Source of the DNA: Thiobacter sp. AK1
GTDB lineage: Bacteria; Pseudomonadota; Gammaproteobacteria; Burkholderiales; Thiobacteraceae
Assembly: GCF_039822265.1 (NCBI RefSeq)
Contig: NZ_JBAJEX010000001.1
Location: 434,001-498,000, forward strand
Direction of reading: 5' to 3'
Length of the DNA stretch: 64,000 nt
Part shown: piece by piece, positions 8,859-17,895 of the stretch
How positions within the stretch are numbered: position 1 is the stretch's first letter
Layout of the letters: every line of letters begins with the position of its first letter
Program-made: the position numbers and the translations under genes
Notes under the pieces: generated by a model
What the model saw: only the letters and a program-made list of their open reading frames with translations
Told to the model about the DNA's origin: nothing
The model's database searches: none

Positions 8859-9397
8859 GGCCTTTTATCTATAGCACCGATTTTGTCCTAGCAAAGCGAT
8901 CGGGTTTTCTGGCGCGACGAATACGTAGCCAGGCCGCTGAAAAACGCCAGTAGGATGGCCGGATGCTAGGCGCAGGGCGTTTAGCGACCGGTGCCTAGCG
9001 GGTGGCTAGGTGAGTAAGGGAAAAAGAAGTTTCGGCGTAGGCTGACCTCGGCGCCGCCCGGTTAGGCGAAGCGGCCGAAGCGAACACCAGTAAATGCCGC
9101 AGATGGCCCACCGTTGGAAGTCGCCGCTAAGGCGCTTCCCCAGAGCGGCACGAAATCTGTGGGAGGGGCTCGTGGGAGCGAGCTCGAGCCGCGACACGAC
9201 CGCTGCCGTCCTTGCAGCGTCATTTCCGAGCTAGGCGGGAAGTAGGGCCGGGTGGCCATGACCGTCCGTGGGTCTAAAATTTCGGCGCTCGCTGCGCGCG
9301 GCGGCATTGACGTGTCCGGGTCGCCTACGGCGTCCGCAAAGAGGACAGGGGTGTTGGCCCCGCGCGGCGCGGGTGGCCTACCAACAAACGGAGGCGA
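8859..9397. other. Gene-free stretch upstream of aat with short hairpins
   Basis: I find no supported gene here. The stretch contains an inverted pair GCTAGGC (8965-8971) and GCCTAGC (8993-8999), and a REP-like segment near 9157-9205 with GTGGGAGCGAGCTCGAGCC around a palindromic GCTCGAGC. A GC-rich hairpin ends in GCGCGGGTGGCCT (9367-9379), a 13-mer repeated at 36611-36623. No old transposase reading frame is recognisable. Confidence 0.5.
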
Positions 9398-9402
9398 ATG
9401 TT

Positions 9403-9456
9403 ATGTACAGCGCCGTTAACGGGGCGTACGTCGGTCTAATGGGTAATCTGGGATGA
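9403..9456 (+). CDS. Possible 17-residue leader peptide coupled to aat
   Basis: A short frame [17 protein letters not shown] starts at the ATG at 9403. A GGAGG site (9390-9394) lies upstream, though slightly closer to an alternative ATG at 9398. Its stop overlaps the aat ATG (ATGA), which is the arrangement of translational coupling. No homology can be claimed, and it may be chance; the coupling geometry and the presence of a ribosome site are the only support. Confidence 0.3.
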   Translation: MYSAVNGAYVGLMGNLG

Positions 9457-10169
9457 TTACTTGGCTCAAGAAGGACATGCCGTTTCCACCGGTGAGCACC
9501 GCCCTGCGCGACCCCAACGGTCTGCTCGCCGCCGGCGCGGATCTCAGCCCCGAGCGCCTGCTCGCCGCCTACACCCACGGCATCTTCCCCTGGTTCAATC
9601 CAGGCGAGCCTATCCTTTGGTGGAGCCCAGACCCGCGTATGGTGCTATTTCCAGATGAACTGCGTGTGACACGTTCCCTCGCCAAGGTGCTGCGCAACCG
9701 GCCCTACGAGATCCGCTTCGACACGGCTTTTACTCAGGTCATAAAAGCCTGTGCTGCACCGCGTCCGGGTCAGGCCGCCACCTGGATCGGGCCTGCGATG
9801 ATCGAGGCTTACACGCGCCTAAATCACCTGGGTTATGCCCATTCGGTGGAGACGTGGATCGACGGTGTGCTGGCCGGTGGGCTCTATGGCGTGGCCATCG
9901 GTGGGGTGTTCTATGGCGAATCCATGTTCCATCGCGTGCGCGACGCCTCTAAGATCGCTTTCGTGCATCTGGTCTGGCATCTGAAGCACTGGGGTTTCGG
10001 TCTCATCGATTGCCAGATGAAGACGGCGCATCTGGCCTCCTTCGGCGCGCGCGAGATCCCGCGCGCCGAGTTCGTGCGGCTGGTGCGCAAGCTGATAGAA
10101 TCCCCCCATCACCCCGGTCCCTGGCGGCCGGAGGTCACCTGGAAGGATGCAGCCAGTCTCCGATGCTGA
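9453..10169 (+). CDS. aat: Leucyl/phenylalanyl-tRNA-protein transferase
   Basis: Attaches Leu or Phe from tRNA to N-terminal Arg/Lys, marking proteins for ClpS/ClpAP degradation in the cytoplasm. The 238-residue product has the family hallmarks: FPPVSTAL and [25 protein letters not shown] near the N-terminus, [10 protein letters not shown], and the [11 protein letters not shown] and [15 protein letters not shown] motifs. Length matches the usual 230-240. Its end overlaps bpt by seven bases in another frame, the common aat-bpt pairing of N-degron enzymes. Confidence 0.97.
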   Translation: MITWLKKDMPFPPVSTALRDPNGLLAAGADLSPERLLAAYTHGIFPWFNPGEPILWWSPDPRMVLFPDELRVTRSLAKVLRNRPYEIRFDTAFTQVIKACAAPRPGQAATWIGPAMIEAYTRLNHLGYAHSVETWIDGVLAGGLYGVAIGGVFYGESMFHRVRDASKIAFVHLVWHLKHWGFGLIDCQMKTAHLASFGAREIPRAEFVRLVRKLIESPHHPGPWRPEVTWKDAASLRC

Positions 10170-10882
10170 ATGACTTTCCCGCCCACAAGCTCCAGTTCTA
10201 CCTAACCTCGCCCTACCCCTGCAGCTATCTACCAGACCGGGTGGCGCGGTCCCAAGTGGCCACGCCCAGCCAGCTCATCACCACACCCCTCTATAGCCGG
10301 CTCATCCATCTCGGCTTTCGCCGCAGCGGGACCTATGTCTATCGGCCCCTGTGCGACCGCTGCCGGGCCTGTGTGCCGGTGCGGGTGCGCGTCATGGAAT
10401 TCACGCCCAACCGCGCGCAGCGCCGTGCCTGGATACGCCATGGTGGACTGTCCGTGCGCATGACGCCGCTATCCTACGAGGATGAACATTTCGCCCTCTA
10501 TCGACGCTACCAGGCCCGGCGCCATCCCGGTGGCGGTATGGATCACGACAACAGCCACCAGTACCGCCAGTTTTTGCTGGAAAGCGGTGTCAGCACCACG
10601 CTGGTGGAATTTCGCGAGCAGGGCGTGCTGCGCATGGTGAGCATCGTGGACGAGGTGGCAGACGGGTTATCGGCGGTCTACACGTTCTACGATCCCGACG
10701 TGCCACGGGCCAGTTTCGGCACCTACAACATCCTCTGGCAGATCGAGACCTGTCGCCAGCGCGGACTGCCCTATCTGTACCTCGGCTACTGGATCGCACA
10801 CAGCGACAAGATGGCCTACAAGATCCGCTTCCGCCCCCTTGAAGGCTTGGTGGACAGCACCTGGCGCCTGTTGGAGACCTGA
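10163..10882 (+). CDS. bpt: Aspartate/glutamate leucyltransferase (Bpt)
   Basis: Second N-degron transferase, adding Leu to N-terminal Asp or Glu (family knowledge). The 239-residue protein has the N-terminal Cys cluster typical of Ate1/Bpt (CSYLPDR and [12 protein letters not shown]), the [16 protein letters not shown] segment and the C-terminal [13 protein letters not shown] motif. The start is the ATG at 10163, giving the canonical [15 protein letters not shown] opening; a longer frame exists but lies wholly inside aat. It ends with a one-base overlap (TGATG) with the next gene. Confidence 0.95.
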   Translation: MLNDFPAHKLQFYLTSPYPCSYLPDRVARSQVATPSQLITTPLYSRLIHLGFRRSGTYVYRPLCDRCRACVPVRVRVMEFTPNRAQRRAWIRHGGLSVRMTPLSYEDEHFALYRRYQARRHPGGGMDHDNSHQYRQFLLESGVSTTLVEFREQGVLRMVSIVDEVADGLSAVYTFYDPDVPRASFGTYNILWQIETCRQRGLPYLYLGYWIAHSDKMAYKIRFRPLEGLVDSTWRLLET

Positions 10883-11694
10883 TGTCGCTACGCCTTGCGG
10901 CGGCGTGTCTGGCCGCCAGCCTGCTCAACCTGGGCTGCGCCACGCAGCCTCTGCGCTCGCCGGTTTCCTTCGCGGTGCTGGAAGATGAGCCCCGTGTGCG
11001 CTTCGAACCTGGCGCAGAAGCCTATGCGCGCCAGGTCGCAGCGCTGCTGCCCCAGGCGGTGGCACAGGTGGAAGCGGCCCACTACCTGCCCTTCGCCGAT
11101 CTAGTCATGGTGCACGTGTGTGGCAGCGAAACCTGCTTCGCTGCCCATGTCACCAGCCGCAACGTGAGTGGCGCCACCGTCCCGGACAATCAGGTCTTTC
11201 TCGCGCCACGTCTGTTCGATCGCGAGACACAGCGGCTATCCATGATCCTCGCCCACGAGCTCTCCCACCTGCATCTGGGCCAGCGTCTTGGCCACTACAC
11301 CCACGAGGTGCCGGTTTGGTTTCACGAGGGACTGGCCGCCTTGGCCTCCGGCGGTGGTGGTGCGGATTACGCGAGCGAGGCAGAGGCACGCGCGGCATTC
11401 GCGGCCGGCCGGGCCTTTTCACCCGCCACCCTGGACACGCCGGATCACCGCCACCGCGCCGAGGACTGGGGGCTTTCGCCCCATCTCTTCTACCGTCAGG
11501 CCATGATGTTCCTCCAATACCTGAAGCAGGAAAGCGAGACGCGCTTTCGCGAGTTCCTGTTGCGCGTGCAAGACGGCGAAAATTTTACCGAGGCCTTCGG
11601 CCGCACCTACAATAGGTCCCTGCTCGAGGCCGGGCAGCGTTTCCTCGAAGCCGTCGTGCCTGTGGCAGCGGCGCCTGCCCCGCCCACCGACTGA
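10882..11694 (+). CDS. Putative lipoprotein metallopeptidase (HExxH)
   Basis: Product of 270 residues with a lipoprotein signal (lipobox LNLGC, Cys about residue 19). A zinc protease core is visible: HELSH in [14 protein letters not shown] (about residue 125), followed 20 residues later by WFHEGLAAL, which could supply the third ligand, as in gluzincin-type MA peptidases. A helical tail follows. It should act at the outer or inner membrane facing the periplasm. It overlaps bpt by one base. Substrate unknown. Both histidines and the catalytic Glu are present, so activity is plausible. Confidence 0.75.
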   Translation: MSLRLAAACLAASLLNLGCATQPLRSPVSFAVLEDEPRVRFEPGAEAYARQVAALLPQAVAQVEAAHYLPFADLVMVHVCGSETCFAAHVTSRNVSGATVPDNQVFLAPRLFDRETQRLSMILAHELSHLHLGQRLGHYTHEVPVWFHEGLAALASGGGGADYASEAEARAAFAAGRAFSPATLDTPDHRHRAEDWGLSPHLFYRQAMMFLQYLKQESETRFREFLLRVQDGENFTEAFGRTYNRSLLEAGQRFLEAVVPVAAAPAPPTD

Positions 11695-11710
11695 AAACCG
11701 GGAGCCCCCC

Positions 11711-12505
11711 ATGCAGCAGTATCTCGACCTCATGCGCCACGTGCTCGAACACGGGCACCGCAAAAACGATCGCACCGGCACCGGCACCCTGTCGGTGTTT
11801 GGCTACCAGATGCGGTTCGATCTCAGCCGTGGCTTTCCCCTCCTGACCACCAAGAAGGTGCACTTGCGCTCCATCATCCACGAGCTGCTGTGGTTCCTGA
11901 AGGGGGACACCAACATCAAGTATCTGCACGACAACGGCGTCACCATCTGGGACGAGTGGGCGGACGAACAGGGCGATCTCGGCCCCATCTACGGTTATCA
12001 GTGGCGCTCTTGGCCCACCGCGGACGGTCGCCACATCGACCAGATCAGCCAGGTGATCGAAGAAATCCGCAGCAACCCGGATTCGCGCCGGCTGATCGTG
12101 TCGGCCTGGAATGTGGGCGAGCTGCACAAGATGCGCTTACCACCCTGTCATGCCTTCTTCCAGTTCTACGTGGCGGAGGGCAAACTGTCCTGCCAGCTCT
12201 ACCAACGCAGCGCCGACATTTTCCTGGGCGTGCCCTTCAACATCGCGTCTTACGCCCTGCTCACCATGATGGTGGCCCAGGTATGCGATCTCGTGCCGGG
12301 CGAATTCGTGCACACCCTGGGTGATGCCCACCTCTACCTCAACCATTTGGAGCAAGCACGGGAGCAGCTGTCGCGCACACCGCGCCCGCTGCCCACCATG
12401 AAGCTCAACCCCGCGGTGAAGGACATCTTCGCTTTCCGCTACGAGGATTTCACTCTCGAAGGTTACGATCCCCACCCGCCGATCAAGGCCCCCGTCGCTG
12501 TCTGA
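11711..12505 (+). CDS. thyA: Thymidylate synthase
   Basis: Converts dUMP to dTMP using methylenetetrahydrofolate. The 264-residue length equals the E. coli enzyme, and the nucleophile Cys falls at residue 146 in [12 protein letters not shown]. Other hallmarks: [56 protein letters not shown] and [18 protein letters not shown] at the C-terminus. It is followed after 18 bases by folA, which recycles the dihydrofolate it makes, so the two form a working pair. Confidence 0.98.
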   Translation: MQQYLDLMRHVLEHGHRKNDRTGTGTLSVFGYQMRFDLSRGFPLLTTKKVHLRSIIHELLWFLKGDTNIKYLHDNGVTIWDEWADEQGDLGPIYGYQWRSWPTADGRHIDQISQVIEEIRSNPDSRRLIVSAWNVGELHKMRLPPCHAFFQFYVAEGKLSCQLYQRSADIFLGVPFNIASYALLTMMVAQVCDLVPGEFVHTLGDAHLYLNHLEQAREQLSRTPRPLPTMKLNPAVKDIFAFRYEDFTLEGYDPHPPIKAPVAV

Positions 12506-12523
12506 ACGCCACAGGAGCACCCC

Positions 12524-13027
12524 ATGCCCGCCAACACACCCCGCGTGTCCATCATTGCCGCCATGGCGGCCAACCGCGTCATCGGCAAGGGCAACCGCCT
12601 GCCCTGGCACCTGCCGGAGGACCTGCAGCATTTCAAGACCCTCACCATGGGCCACCACATCGTCATGGGCCGCAAAACCTACGACTCCATCGGCAGGCCG
12701 CTGCCGGGCCGGACTACGGTGATCGTCACCCGACGGCCGGACTACGCCGCGCCCGACTGCATCGCCGTCAATTCCATCGACGCCGCCTTGAGTGTCTGCC
12801 ATGGCGATGCAGAGGTATTCTTCGTGGGCGGGGCGGAAATCTACGCACAAGTGCTGCCCATCGCCGACCGCCTGTATCTCACGGAAATCAAGCGCGACTT
12901 TGCAGGCGATGCGCGCTTCCCCTCGTTCGATTCAGCCGACTGGCAGGAGGTCTCGCGGGAACGCCATGTCAAAGAAAACGGCGAACCCTTTGAGTACCAT
13001 TTCGTGATTTATGACCGCAAACGCTGA
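12524..13027 (+). CDS. folA: Dihydrofolate reductase
   Basis: NADPH-dependent reduction of dihydrofolate. The 167-residue protein shows the family signature VIGKGNRLPWHLPEDLQHFK near residues 18-37, MGRKTYDSIGRPLPGRTTVIVTR with NADPH contacts, and FVGGAEIYAQVLP. It lies directly downstream of thyA. Nothing unusual is visible. Confidence 0.97.
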   Translation: MPANTPRVSIIAAMAANRVIGKGNRLPWHLPEDLQHFKTLTMGHHIVMGRKTYDSIGRPLPGRTTVIVTRRPDYAAPDCIAVNSIDAALSVCHGDAEVFFVGGAEIYAQVLPIADRLYLTEIKRDFAGDARFPSFDSADWQEVSRERHVKENGEPFEYHFVIYDRKR

Positions 13028-13059
13028 AGGCAGCCGAAACCATAGCGAAAGGAGACATC

Positions 13060-13881
13060 ATGTTATCGAGACTGCGTCTATTTACCGCCACTTGCTTTCT
13101 GCTCCTGGTCCAAGCCGCATTCGCGGCGGGCCAGACGGAGCTCGTCTGGTATGGTCATGCCGCCTTCAAGCTGAAAACGCCGGGCGGCAAGATCCTGCTC
13201 ATCGACCCTTGGATCACCAATCCCGCAAACAAGAACGGCAAGGAGGACCTGGCCAAGCTCGACAAGGCGGACCTGATTCTGATCAGCCATGGTCATTTCG
13301 ACCACGTGGGCAATGCCGTGGAGATTGCGAAGAAAACCGGTGCGCGGCTGGTTTCTACCTTCGACCTGGGGCGCGCCCTCGTGCAATATGGCGGCTATCC
13401 AAAAGACCAGATGGGTTTCGACACCCAAGGCAACTTTGGTGGCACCCTCACCCTGCTTGATGGCGAAGTGAAGATCACCTTCATTCCCGCCGTGCACAGC
13501 TCCACGGTGATGGCGCCGGAGGGGAGCCCCGACAAGGACATCCACGATGGTGGCCATCCCGGTGGCTTTCTCATCGCCGTCAAGGGCGGCCCAACCCTCT
13601 ACCACACGGGGGACACCGACGTCTTCTCGGACATGGCCCTGATCAGCCGCTTCGCCAAGGTGGACCTGATGCTCGCCTGCATCGGCGGCCATTTCACCAT
13701 GGATCCAGAGCGCGCTGCCCATGCCGTGCGCCTAGTGGGGCCCACGACCGTGATCCCCATGCACTACGGGACCTTCCCCGTGCTCGCCGGCACGCCCGAG
13801 CGCTTGGCCGCAGCCCTCAAGCGCCAGGGCTCGAAAGCCCGGGTGGAAGTGTTGACACCGGGTCAGACACTGCGCTTCTAA
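13060..13881 (+). CDS. Exported metallo-beta-lactamase-fold hydrolase (UPF0173/UlaG-like)
   Basis: Product of 273 residues with a Sec signal peptide (LFTATCFLLLVQAAFAAG, cleavage near residue 22). The mature part is a metallo-beta-lactamase domain of the UPF0173 type: WYGHAAFKLKT, DPWITNP, SHGHFDHVGN (HxHxDH), a later AVHSS, HTGDTD, and a distal His in IPMHYGTFP. Cytoplasmic relatives usually lack a signal peptide, so export is worth noting. AAGGAGAC precedes the ATG. The substrate is unknown; two metal ions in the periplasm are inferred. Confidence 0.85.
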   Translation: MLSRLRLFTATCFLLLVQAAFAAGQTELVWYGHAAFKLKTPGGKILLIDPWITNPANKNGKEDLAKLDKADLILISHGHFDHVGNAVEIAKKTGARLVSTFDLGRALVQYGGYPKDQMGFDTQGNFGGTLTLLDGEVKITFIPAVHSSTVMAPEGSPDKDIHDGGHPGGFLIAVKGGPTLYHTGDTDVFSDMALISRFAKVDLMLACIGGHFTMDPERAAHAVRLVGPTTVIPMHYGTFPVLAGTPERLAAALKRQGSKARVEVLTPGQTLRF

Positions 13882-14040
13882 GCCAGACGCCCTGGACTGG
13901 CGCGACCGGACCGCGGCCGAGATGCCCGTCGCGCCGCCCAGGGATGCCATTGAACTTGACGTGAGTGCGCGACACCCTTCCCTCGCGAGGATGGGGCATA
14001 GGCACGGCAATGAAACAGTCGGGATTCCCGCTTGCCCAGG

Positions 14041-14195
14041 CTTATTGAGCGTTACGTAAGTCGTTGACAGGCTGCGTAAGTCAAACGTCATTCCCGCGAA
14101 AGCGGGAATCCAGGGTCTTCCTCGCCATGTTTCTGGGTCCCCGCTTTCGCGGGGACGACACAAAGGTGTCACCTAATTACGTAATGCTTAATAGG
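14041..14195. repeat. Near-palindromic 155-bp element (MITE- or REP-pair-like)
   Basis: Two outer arms, 14043-14069 and 14167-14193, match as inverted repeats at 22 of 27 positions. Inside them lie two inverted copies of a common intergenic motif, TTCCCGCGAAAGCGGGAA (14091-14108) and CCCCGCTTTCGCGGGG (14139-14154), each itself palindromic and with matching GTCAT/GTCGT and CCAG flanks. The whole can fold back on itself. No target duplication is obvious. Confidence 0.7.
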
Positions 14196-14352
14196 ATGAA
14201 ATGGCGGCAGTCGGCATGTCGCGCCTAAAGCCCCTGCTGCAGATCTTCCCCATCAGGCTGGGGAGGCGCTTGCGAGGCGATCGTCGTCGGCCATTCGGCC
14301 AAAAGCAGCACAGGCCAGAGAGGGCCCGATCCAAAGAGGCGCATGGCTCAAG

Positions 14353-14370
14353 TGCCCGCGTGCGCGGGCA
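14353..14370. repeat. Perfect 8-2-8 GC-rich palindrome
   Basis: TGCCCGCG, TG, CGCGGGCA. Similar CCCGCG/CGCGGG hairpins occur at about 9354-9378 and 36600-36619 in other gene-free gaps, suggesting a small REP-like family. Confidence 0.5.
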
Positions 14371-14473
14371 TAAGGGTCTGCGCGCAACCTCACCTGGTTG
14401 TGTCAGTCTCCATAGTCGTGCGGAGCACCGGACAAGCCGCTTTACGGCAAGCCTCGCGTGGACGGGTGAGGCG

Positions 14474-14911
14474 TCAGGCTTGCATTTGGCGCAGCAAGGC
14501 ATCGATCTCGGCTTCCGCCTCGAGCCAATCCTCTAGCGCGCTGCCACCAACGAAACCCCGGCGTTCGGCGCGAAAGTAGGCCGCATCGCAGATCATGCGG
14601 TATCGCTGCTCCGGTGTGACCACGTCCAGCCTGGTCACCGGCGTCTGGGACGGCACCGCTTCCCCATTGACCTGGGGCGCTAGGGCTTTGCGAGGCGACG
14701 CCGTGGCGTGGCCCGCCGCCTTGGCGCGGGGCGAGGTTTTGGCGGTCTTCTTCCCGGCGGATTTCGCCGGTGCCGTGGCGGGAGACTTGGCAGAGGACTT
14801 TGGCGCGGCCACCTTGCTCTTGGCGCTCTTGTCGGACTTGGCTGCTGCTACGGAAGGAGAGGCGCTCGCAGCCTTCGCGGTGGCCGTGGGCTTGCCAGAG
14901 GAGTGAGTCAT
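14474..14911 (-). CDS. DUF2934 protein with Lys/Ala-rich N-terminal tail
   Basis: A 145-residue protein. Residues 1 to about 90 are a low-complexity Ala/Lys/Ser/Pro tail resembling bacterial histone H1-like or AlgP-type tails. Residues about 98-140 form a DUF2934 domain (YRMICDAAYFRAERRGFVG...LEDWLEAEAEID). GGAGG lies upstream of the ATG. The basic tail suggests nucleic-acid or polyanion binding, but this is inference; DUF2934 has no established function. It stands alone, 266 bases downstream of tldD. Confidence 0.8.
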   Translation of the reverse strand: MTHSSGKPTATAKAASASPSVAAAKSDKSAKSKVAAPKSSAKSPATAPAKSAGKKTAKTSPRAKAAGHATASPRKALAPQVNGEAVPSQTPVTRLDVVTPEQRYRMICDAAYFRAERRGFVGGSALEDWLEAEAEIDALLRQMQA

Positions 14912-15177
14912 CGGTTACCTCCAATTTAACAGCGTAGCGAAATACAGACTATAGCACGGCCCCATGACATTAACATGACCGTTGCGGACGTGCTGGGCGA
15001 TTGCGGCGCAAGAAGCGTACCAGGGTATGGCCCACCCCTTACGCGCGAAGAGCGCGGATATTAGACAGGCGGTGATGGCAAAGTGCCATCGTCCGCACCA
15101 TTGTAGGACGCAGCCCGTGGCGCCCTCCCCGCGCTGGTGCAGGCGGTGGGCGGGCTGCGCGCCGCTGGGGGCGGATG

Positions 15178-16659
15178 TCAGAGCGTTCCGCCCACGGTGA
15201 GGCCGTCGATGCGCAGGGTGGGCTGGCCCACCCCCACCGGCACGCTTTGGCCTTCCTTGCCGCAGGTGCCCACGCCGGGATCGAGTTCGAGATCGTTGCC
15301 GATCATGGACACCCGAGTGAGCACGTCCGGCCCGTTGCCGATCAGGGTCGCGCCCTTCACGGGATAGGTGATGCGGCCATTCTCGATCATGTAAGCCTCA
15401 GCGGCAGAGAACACGAACTTGCCGCTGGTGATGTCCACCTGGCCGCCACCAAAATTCACAGCGTACAGGCCGTGTTGCACGGAACGAATGATTTCTTCCG
15501 GATCCTTGTCCCCAGCCAGCATGTAGGTGTTGGTCATGCGAGGCATGGGAATGTGGGCGAAGGACTCCCGCCGGCCATTGCCGGTGACGGGCATGCCCAT
15601 CAGGCGCGCATTGAGACTGTCCTGCATGTAGCCCTTGAGGATGCCGTTTTCGATGAGCACGGTGCACTCGGTGGGGTTGCCTTCGTCGTCCACGTTGAGG
15701 GAACCGCGGCGGCGCGCCAGGGTGCCGTCGTCCACTACGGTGACACCGGGGGCAGCCACCCGCTCGCCGATGCGGCCGGCGAAGGCCGAGCTGCCCTTGC
15801 GATTAAAGTCGCCTTCCAGCCCATGGCCAATGGCCTCGTGTAGCAGAATCCCGGGCCAGCCGGGTCCCAGCACCACCGTCATGGTGCCCGCGGGCGCTGG
15901 ACGGGCATCGAGATTGGTGATGGCCTGGTGCACCGCCTGGCGCGCGTAGCGTGCCAAGACCTCCTCCGTGAAGTAGCCATAGTCGAAGCGCCCACCGCCG
16001 CCGGCGCTGCCTTGCTCGCGCCGCCCATGGGCCTCGGCGATGACCTGCAGTGATAGCCGCACCAGGGGCCGCACGTCGGCCGCCAGCAGGCCATCGGAGC
16101 GGGCAATCAGCACCACCTCGTATTCGCCCGCGAGGCTGGCCATCACCTGGGTGATGCGCGGATCACAAGCCTTTGCCATGCGTTCCAGCTTCTCCAGCAA
16201 GGCCACCTTGTGCCCATCGCTGAGGCTGGCGATGGGATCCTCGGGCAGATAAAGTGCCGGTCGCAGCTGTTGCGGGCGGCCATGACTCAAGGCCGGCACC
16301 TGCACCCGCGCCTGGCGGCCGGCGCGGGCAATGGCGCGCGTGGCGGCCGCGGCCCGTTGCAAGGCTTCCAGGTTGATGTCGTCGCTGTAGGCGAACGCAG
16401 TCTTGTCCCCGTGCACGGCGCGCACGCCCACGCCCTGGTCGATGCTAAAACTGCCGGCCTTCACCTTGCCTTCTTCCAGTTGCCAACCCTCACTGCGGCT
16501 CACCTGGAAATAGAGATCGGCGAAATCCACGCCGCGCTGCAGGATGCCATCCAGCACGCCCTGCAGCGCACCTCGCTCCACGCCAAAGGGCGCGAGCAGG
16601 CTGGCTTCAGCGGTGCCGAGCAAGGTTTCCTGGGGTATCACTGGGGTTGGTGTGCTCAT
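15178..16659 (-). CDS. tldD: Metalloprotease TldD
   Basis: Subunit of the TldD/TldE zinc protease that degrades unfolded peptides and matures microcin/CcdA-type substrates (family knowledge). The 493-residue product has the catalytic HEAIGHGLEGD motif (HExxxH, about residue 270) and typical blocks: FADLYFQ, SFSIDQGVGVRAVHGDKTAFAYSD and NTYMLAGDKDPEEII. Length is normal. The partner tldE (pmbA) is not in this window. It starts seven bases after the nitrilase gene, in a four-gene minus-strand run with yhdP, an order common in proteobacteria. Confidence 0.96.
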   Translation of the reverse strand: MSTPTPVIPQETLLGTAEASLLAPFGVERGALQGVLDGILQRGVDFADLYFQVSRSEGWQLEEGKVKAGSFSIDQGVGVRAVHGDKTAFAYSDDINLEALQRAAAATRAIARAGRQARVQVPALSHGRPQQLRPALYLPEDPIASLSDGHKVALLEKLERMAKACDPRITQVMASLAGEYEVVLIARSDGLLAADVRPLVRLSLQVIAEAHGRREQGSAGGGGRFDYGYFTEEVLARYARQAVHQAITNLDARPAPAGTMTVVLGPGWPGILLHEAIGHGLEGDFNRKGSSAFAGRIGERVAAPGVTVVDDGTLARRRGSLNVDDEGNPTECTVLIENGILKGYMQDSLNARLMGMPVTGNGRRESFAHIPMPRMTNTYMLAGDKDPEEIIRSVQHGLYAVNFGGGQVDITSGKFVFSAAEAYMIENGRITYPVKGATLIGNGPDVLTRVSMIGNDLELDPGVGTCGKEGQSVPVGVGQPTLRIDGLTVGGTL

Positions 16660-16666
16660 GGGGTCC

Positions 16667-17554
16667 TCAACACTTGTGCAAGGTGCGATGCTTGAGCGCG
16701 GGCAGACTGTTACGCAGGCTCTTCTGGTAACTGGGGTTGACGCCGGCGATCACAACCCCTGAGCCGCGCGGCAGCCGGTCCAGGATGACGCCCCAGGGGT
16801 CAACGATCATGCTGTTGCCGTGGGTCTCCCGCCCCGACAGGTGGTAGCCCCCCTGGGCCGGTGCGAGTACGTAGGCCAGATTCTCGATGGCACGCGCACG
16901 GATCAGGGTCTCCCAATGGGCTTTGCCCGTGGTCTCGGTGAAAGCGGAGGGCACCACGATGATGTCCACCTCGCCCATGGCCCGGTAGAGCTCAGGAAAA
17001 CGCAGGTCATAGCAGATGGAAAGCCCCAGCCGACCAAAGGGCGTGTCCACCGTCACCACCTCCCTGCCGGGTTCAATGGTCTGGTCCTCGTGATAGTGCT
17101 CGTTGCCCAGATCCAGATTGAAGAGGTGAATCTTGTCGTAGCGGGCCACCTGACGGCCCTTGTCGTCGTAGACCAGGCAGCTATTCCTCACCTTGGTCTT
17201 GACCCTGGCCTCCAGGGGAATGGAGCCGCCCACCAGCCAGATCTTATGCTTCTTCGCCTGGCTGGCGAGAAATTTCTGGATCGGCCCGCGACCTTCCACC
17301 TCGCGCACCTCCACCTTGTCCGTATCCTTGAGCCCCATGATGGGAAAATATTCCGGCAGGGCCACTAGACGCGCGCCCTGCCCCACCGCCATTTCGATGA
17401 GGCGTTCCGCCTCGGCGAGATTGGCCGATACACTGGGGCCGGAGGCCATCTGGATGGCGGCGATCTTGAAAATGCCGGGCTGGGGCTTGCTCTTGGCGTA
17501 GGTGGTACGGGTCTTGCGTTTGGCGAAACCAGAGGTGGTCTTGGCTGCGGTCAT
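16667..17554 (-). CDS. Carbon-nitrogen hydrolase, Nit1-like (deaminated glutathione amidase type)
   Basis: Nitrilase-superfamily amidase of 295 residues with the full Glu-Lys-Cys triad: Glu in LPEYF, Lys in YDKIHLFN, Cys in ICYDLRFPE. The segment QGGYHLSGRETHGNSMIVDPWG is characteristic of Nit1/YafV-like enzymes that clear deaminated glutathione; that substrate is inferred. An N-terminal extension of about 28 residues rich in Lys, Arg and Thr precedes the first strand (FKIAAIQM). No internal start replaces it, and the ATG overlaps the upstream stop (ATGA), so the extension appears real. Confidence 0.9.
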   Translation of the reverse strand: MTAAKTTSGFAKRKTRTTYAKSKPQPGIFKIAAIQMASGPSVSANLAEAERLIEMAVGQGARLVALPEYFPIMGLKDTDKVEVREVEGRGPIQKFLASQAKKHKIWLVGGSIPLEARVKTKVRNSCLVYDDKGRQVARYDKIHLFNLDLGNEHYHEDQTIEPGREVVTVDTPFGRLGLSICYDLRFPELYRAMGEVDIIVVPSAFTETTGKAHWETLIRARAIENLAYVLAPAQGGYHLSGRETHGNSMIVDPWGVILDRLPRGSGVVIAGVNPSYQKSLRNSLPALKHRTLHKC

Positions 17555-17895
17555 TGCGGAGCTTTCGCTGGGTTCGATGAGGTGACTTCGATGCGCAAGG
17601 GGCGGCCGCTGGAACCGTCCGCCAAGAGCTGGATGACGTCGGCCTCGATGCCTAGAGCGATCAACCAGCCGCGCAGTTCCTCGGCCTGGGCGGAGGCTTC
17701 GTCATTCCGCCCGTGATGCAGGATGAGCTGTGCGCCGGGGTGATCCAAAAAACGATGCACCGCCTGGGCGATGGCCGGCTCGGCGATGATGGCAGGCCCA
17801 CTGCGCGGTGCGAGCCAGAAGCTTTCTGGCACGGTGAAATCCTGTCCCGCCGCGGCCCAGGGCAGCAGGACGAATAGCCCCAGAATCCACCTCAT
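17551..17895 (-). CDS. Small secreted protein between yhdP and the nitrilase gene
   Basis: A 114-residue protein with a cleavable signal peptide (WILGLFVLLPWAAAGQ) and a short globular domain containing LILHHGRNDEASAQAEELRGWLIALGIEADVIQL. That pattern resembles periplasmic domains that search for self-ordered repeats (OmpA-like or SPOR-like helices), but I do not recognise a family. Both ends overlap neighbours by four bases (ATGA), so it is firmly embedded in the yhdP-nitrilase-tldD operon. Confidence 0.75.
   Translation of the reverse strand: MRWILGLFVLLPWAAAGQDFTVPESFWLAPRSGPAIIAEPAIAQAVHRFLDHPGAQLILHHGRNDEASAQAEELRGWLIALGIEADVIQLLADGSSGRPLRIEVTSSNPAKAPQ

Larger units (their letters stand above)
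13882..14473. other. Gene-free stretch with repeat elements
   Basis: No supported coding sequence. The left half holds the 155-bp near-palindromic element described separately. The right half has a perfect hairpin TGCCCGCG-TG-CGCGGGCA (14353-14370) and a smaller CCCCAGCCTGATGGGG-type hairpin near 14245. Open frames here on both strands are short and have biased composition unlike their neighbours. Confidence 0.5.

Noticed and set aside
8860-8920. Fnr/Anr box upstream of the cbb3 operon
   Set aside because: The nearest candidate is TTTG-N6-CAAA, which has the wrong spacing and lacks the AT half-site bases.
14188-14502. 104-residue frame on the minus strand
   Set aside because: Cys/Arg-rich composition, no ribosome site, overlaps the end of the DUF2934 gene and repeat-like DNA.
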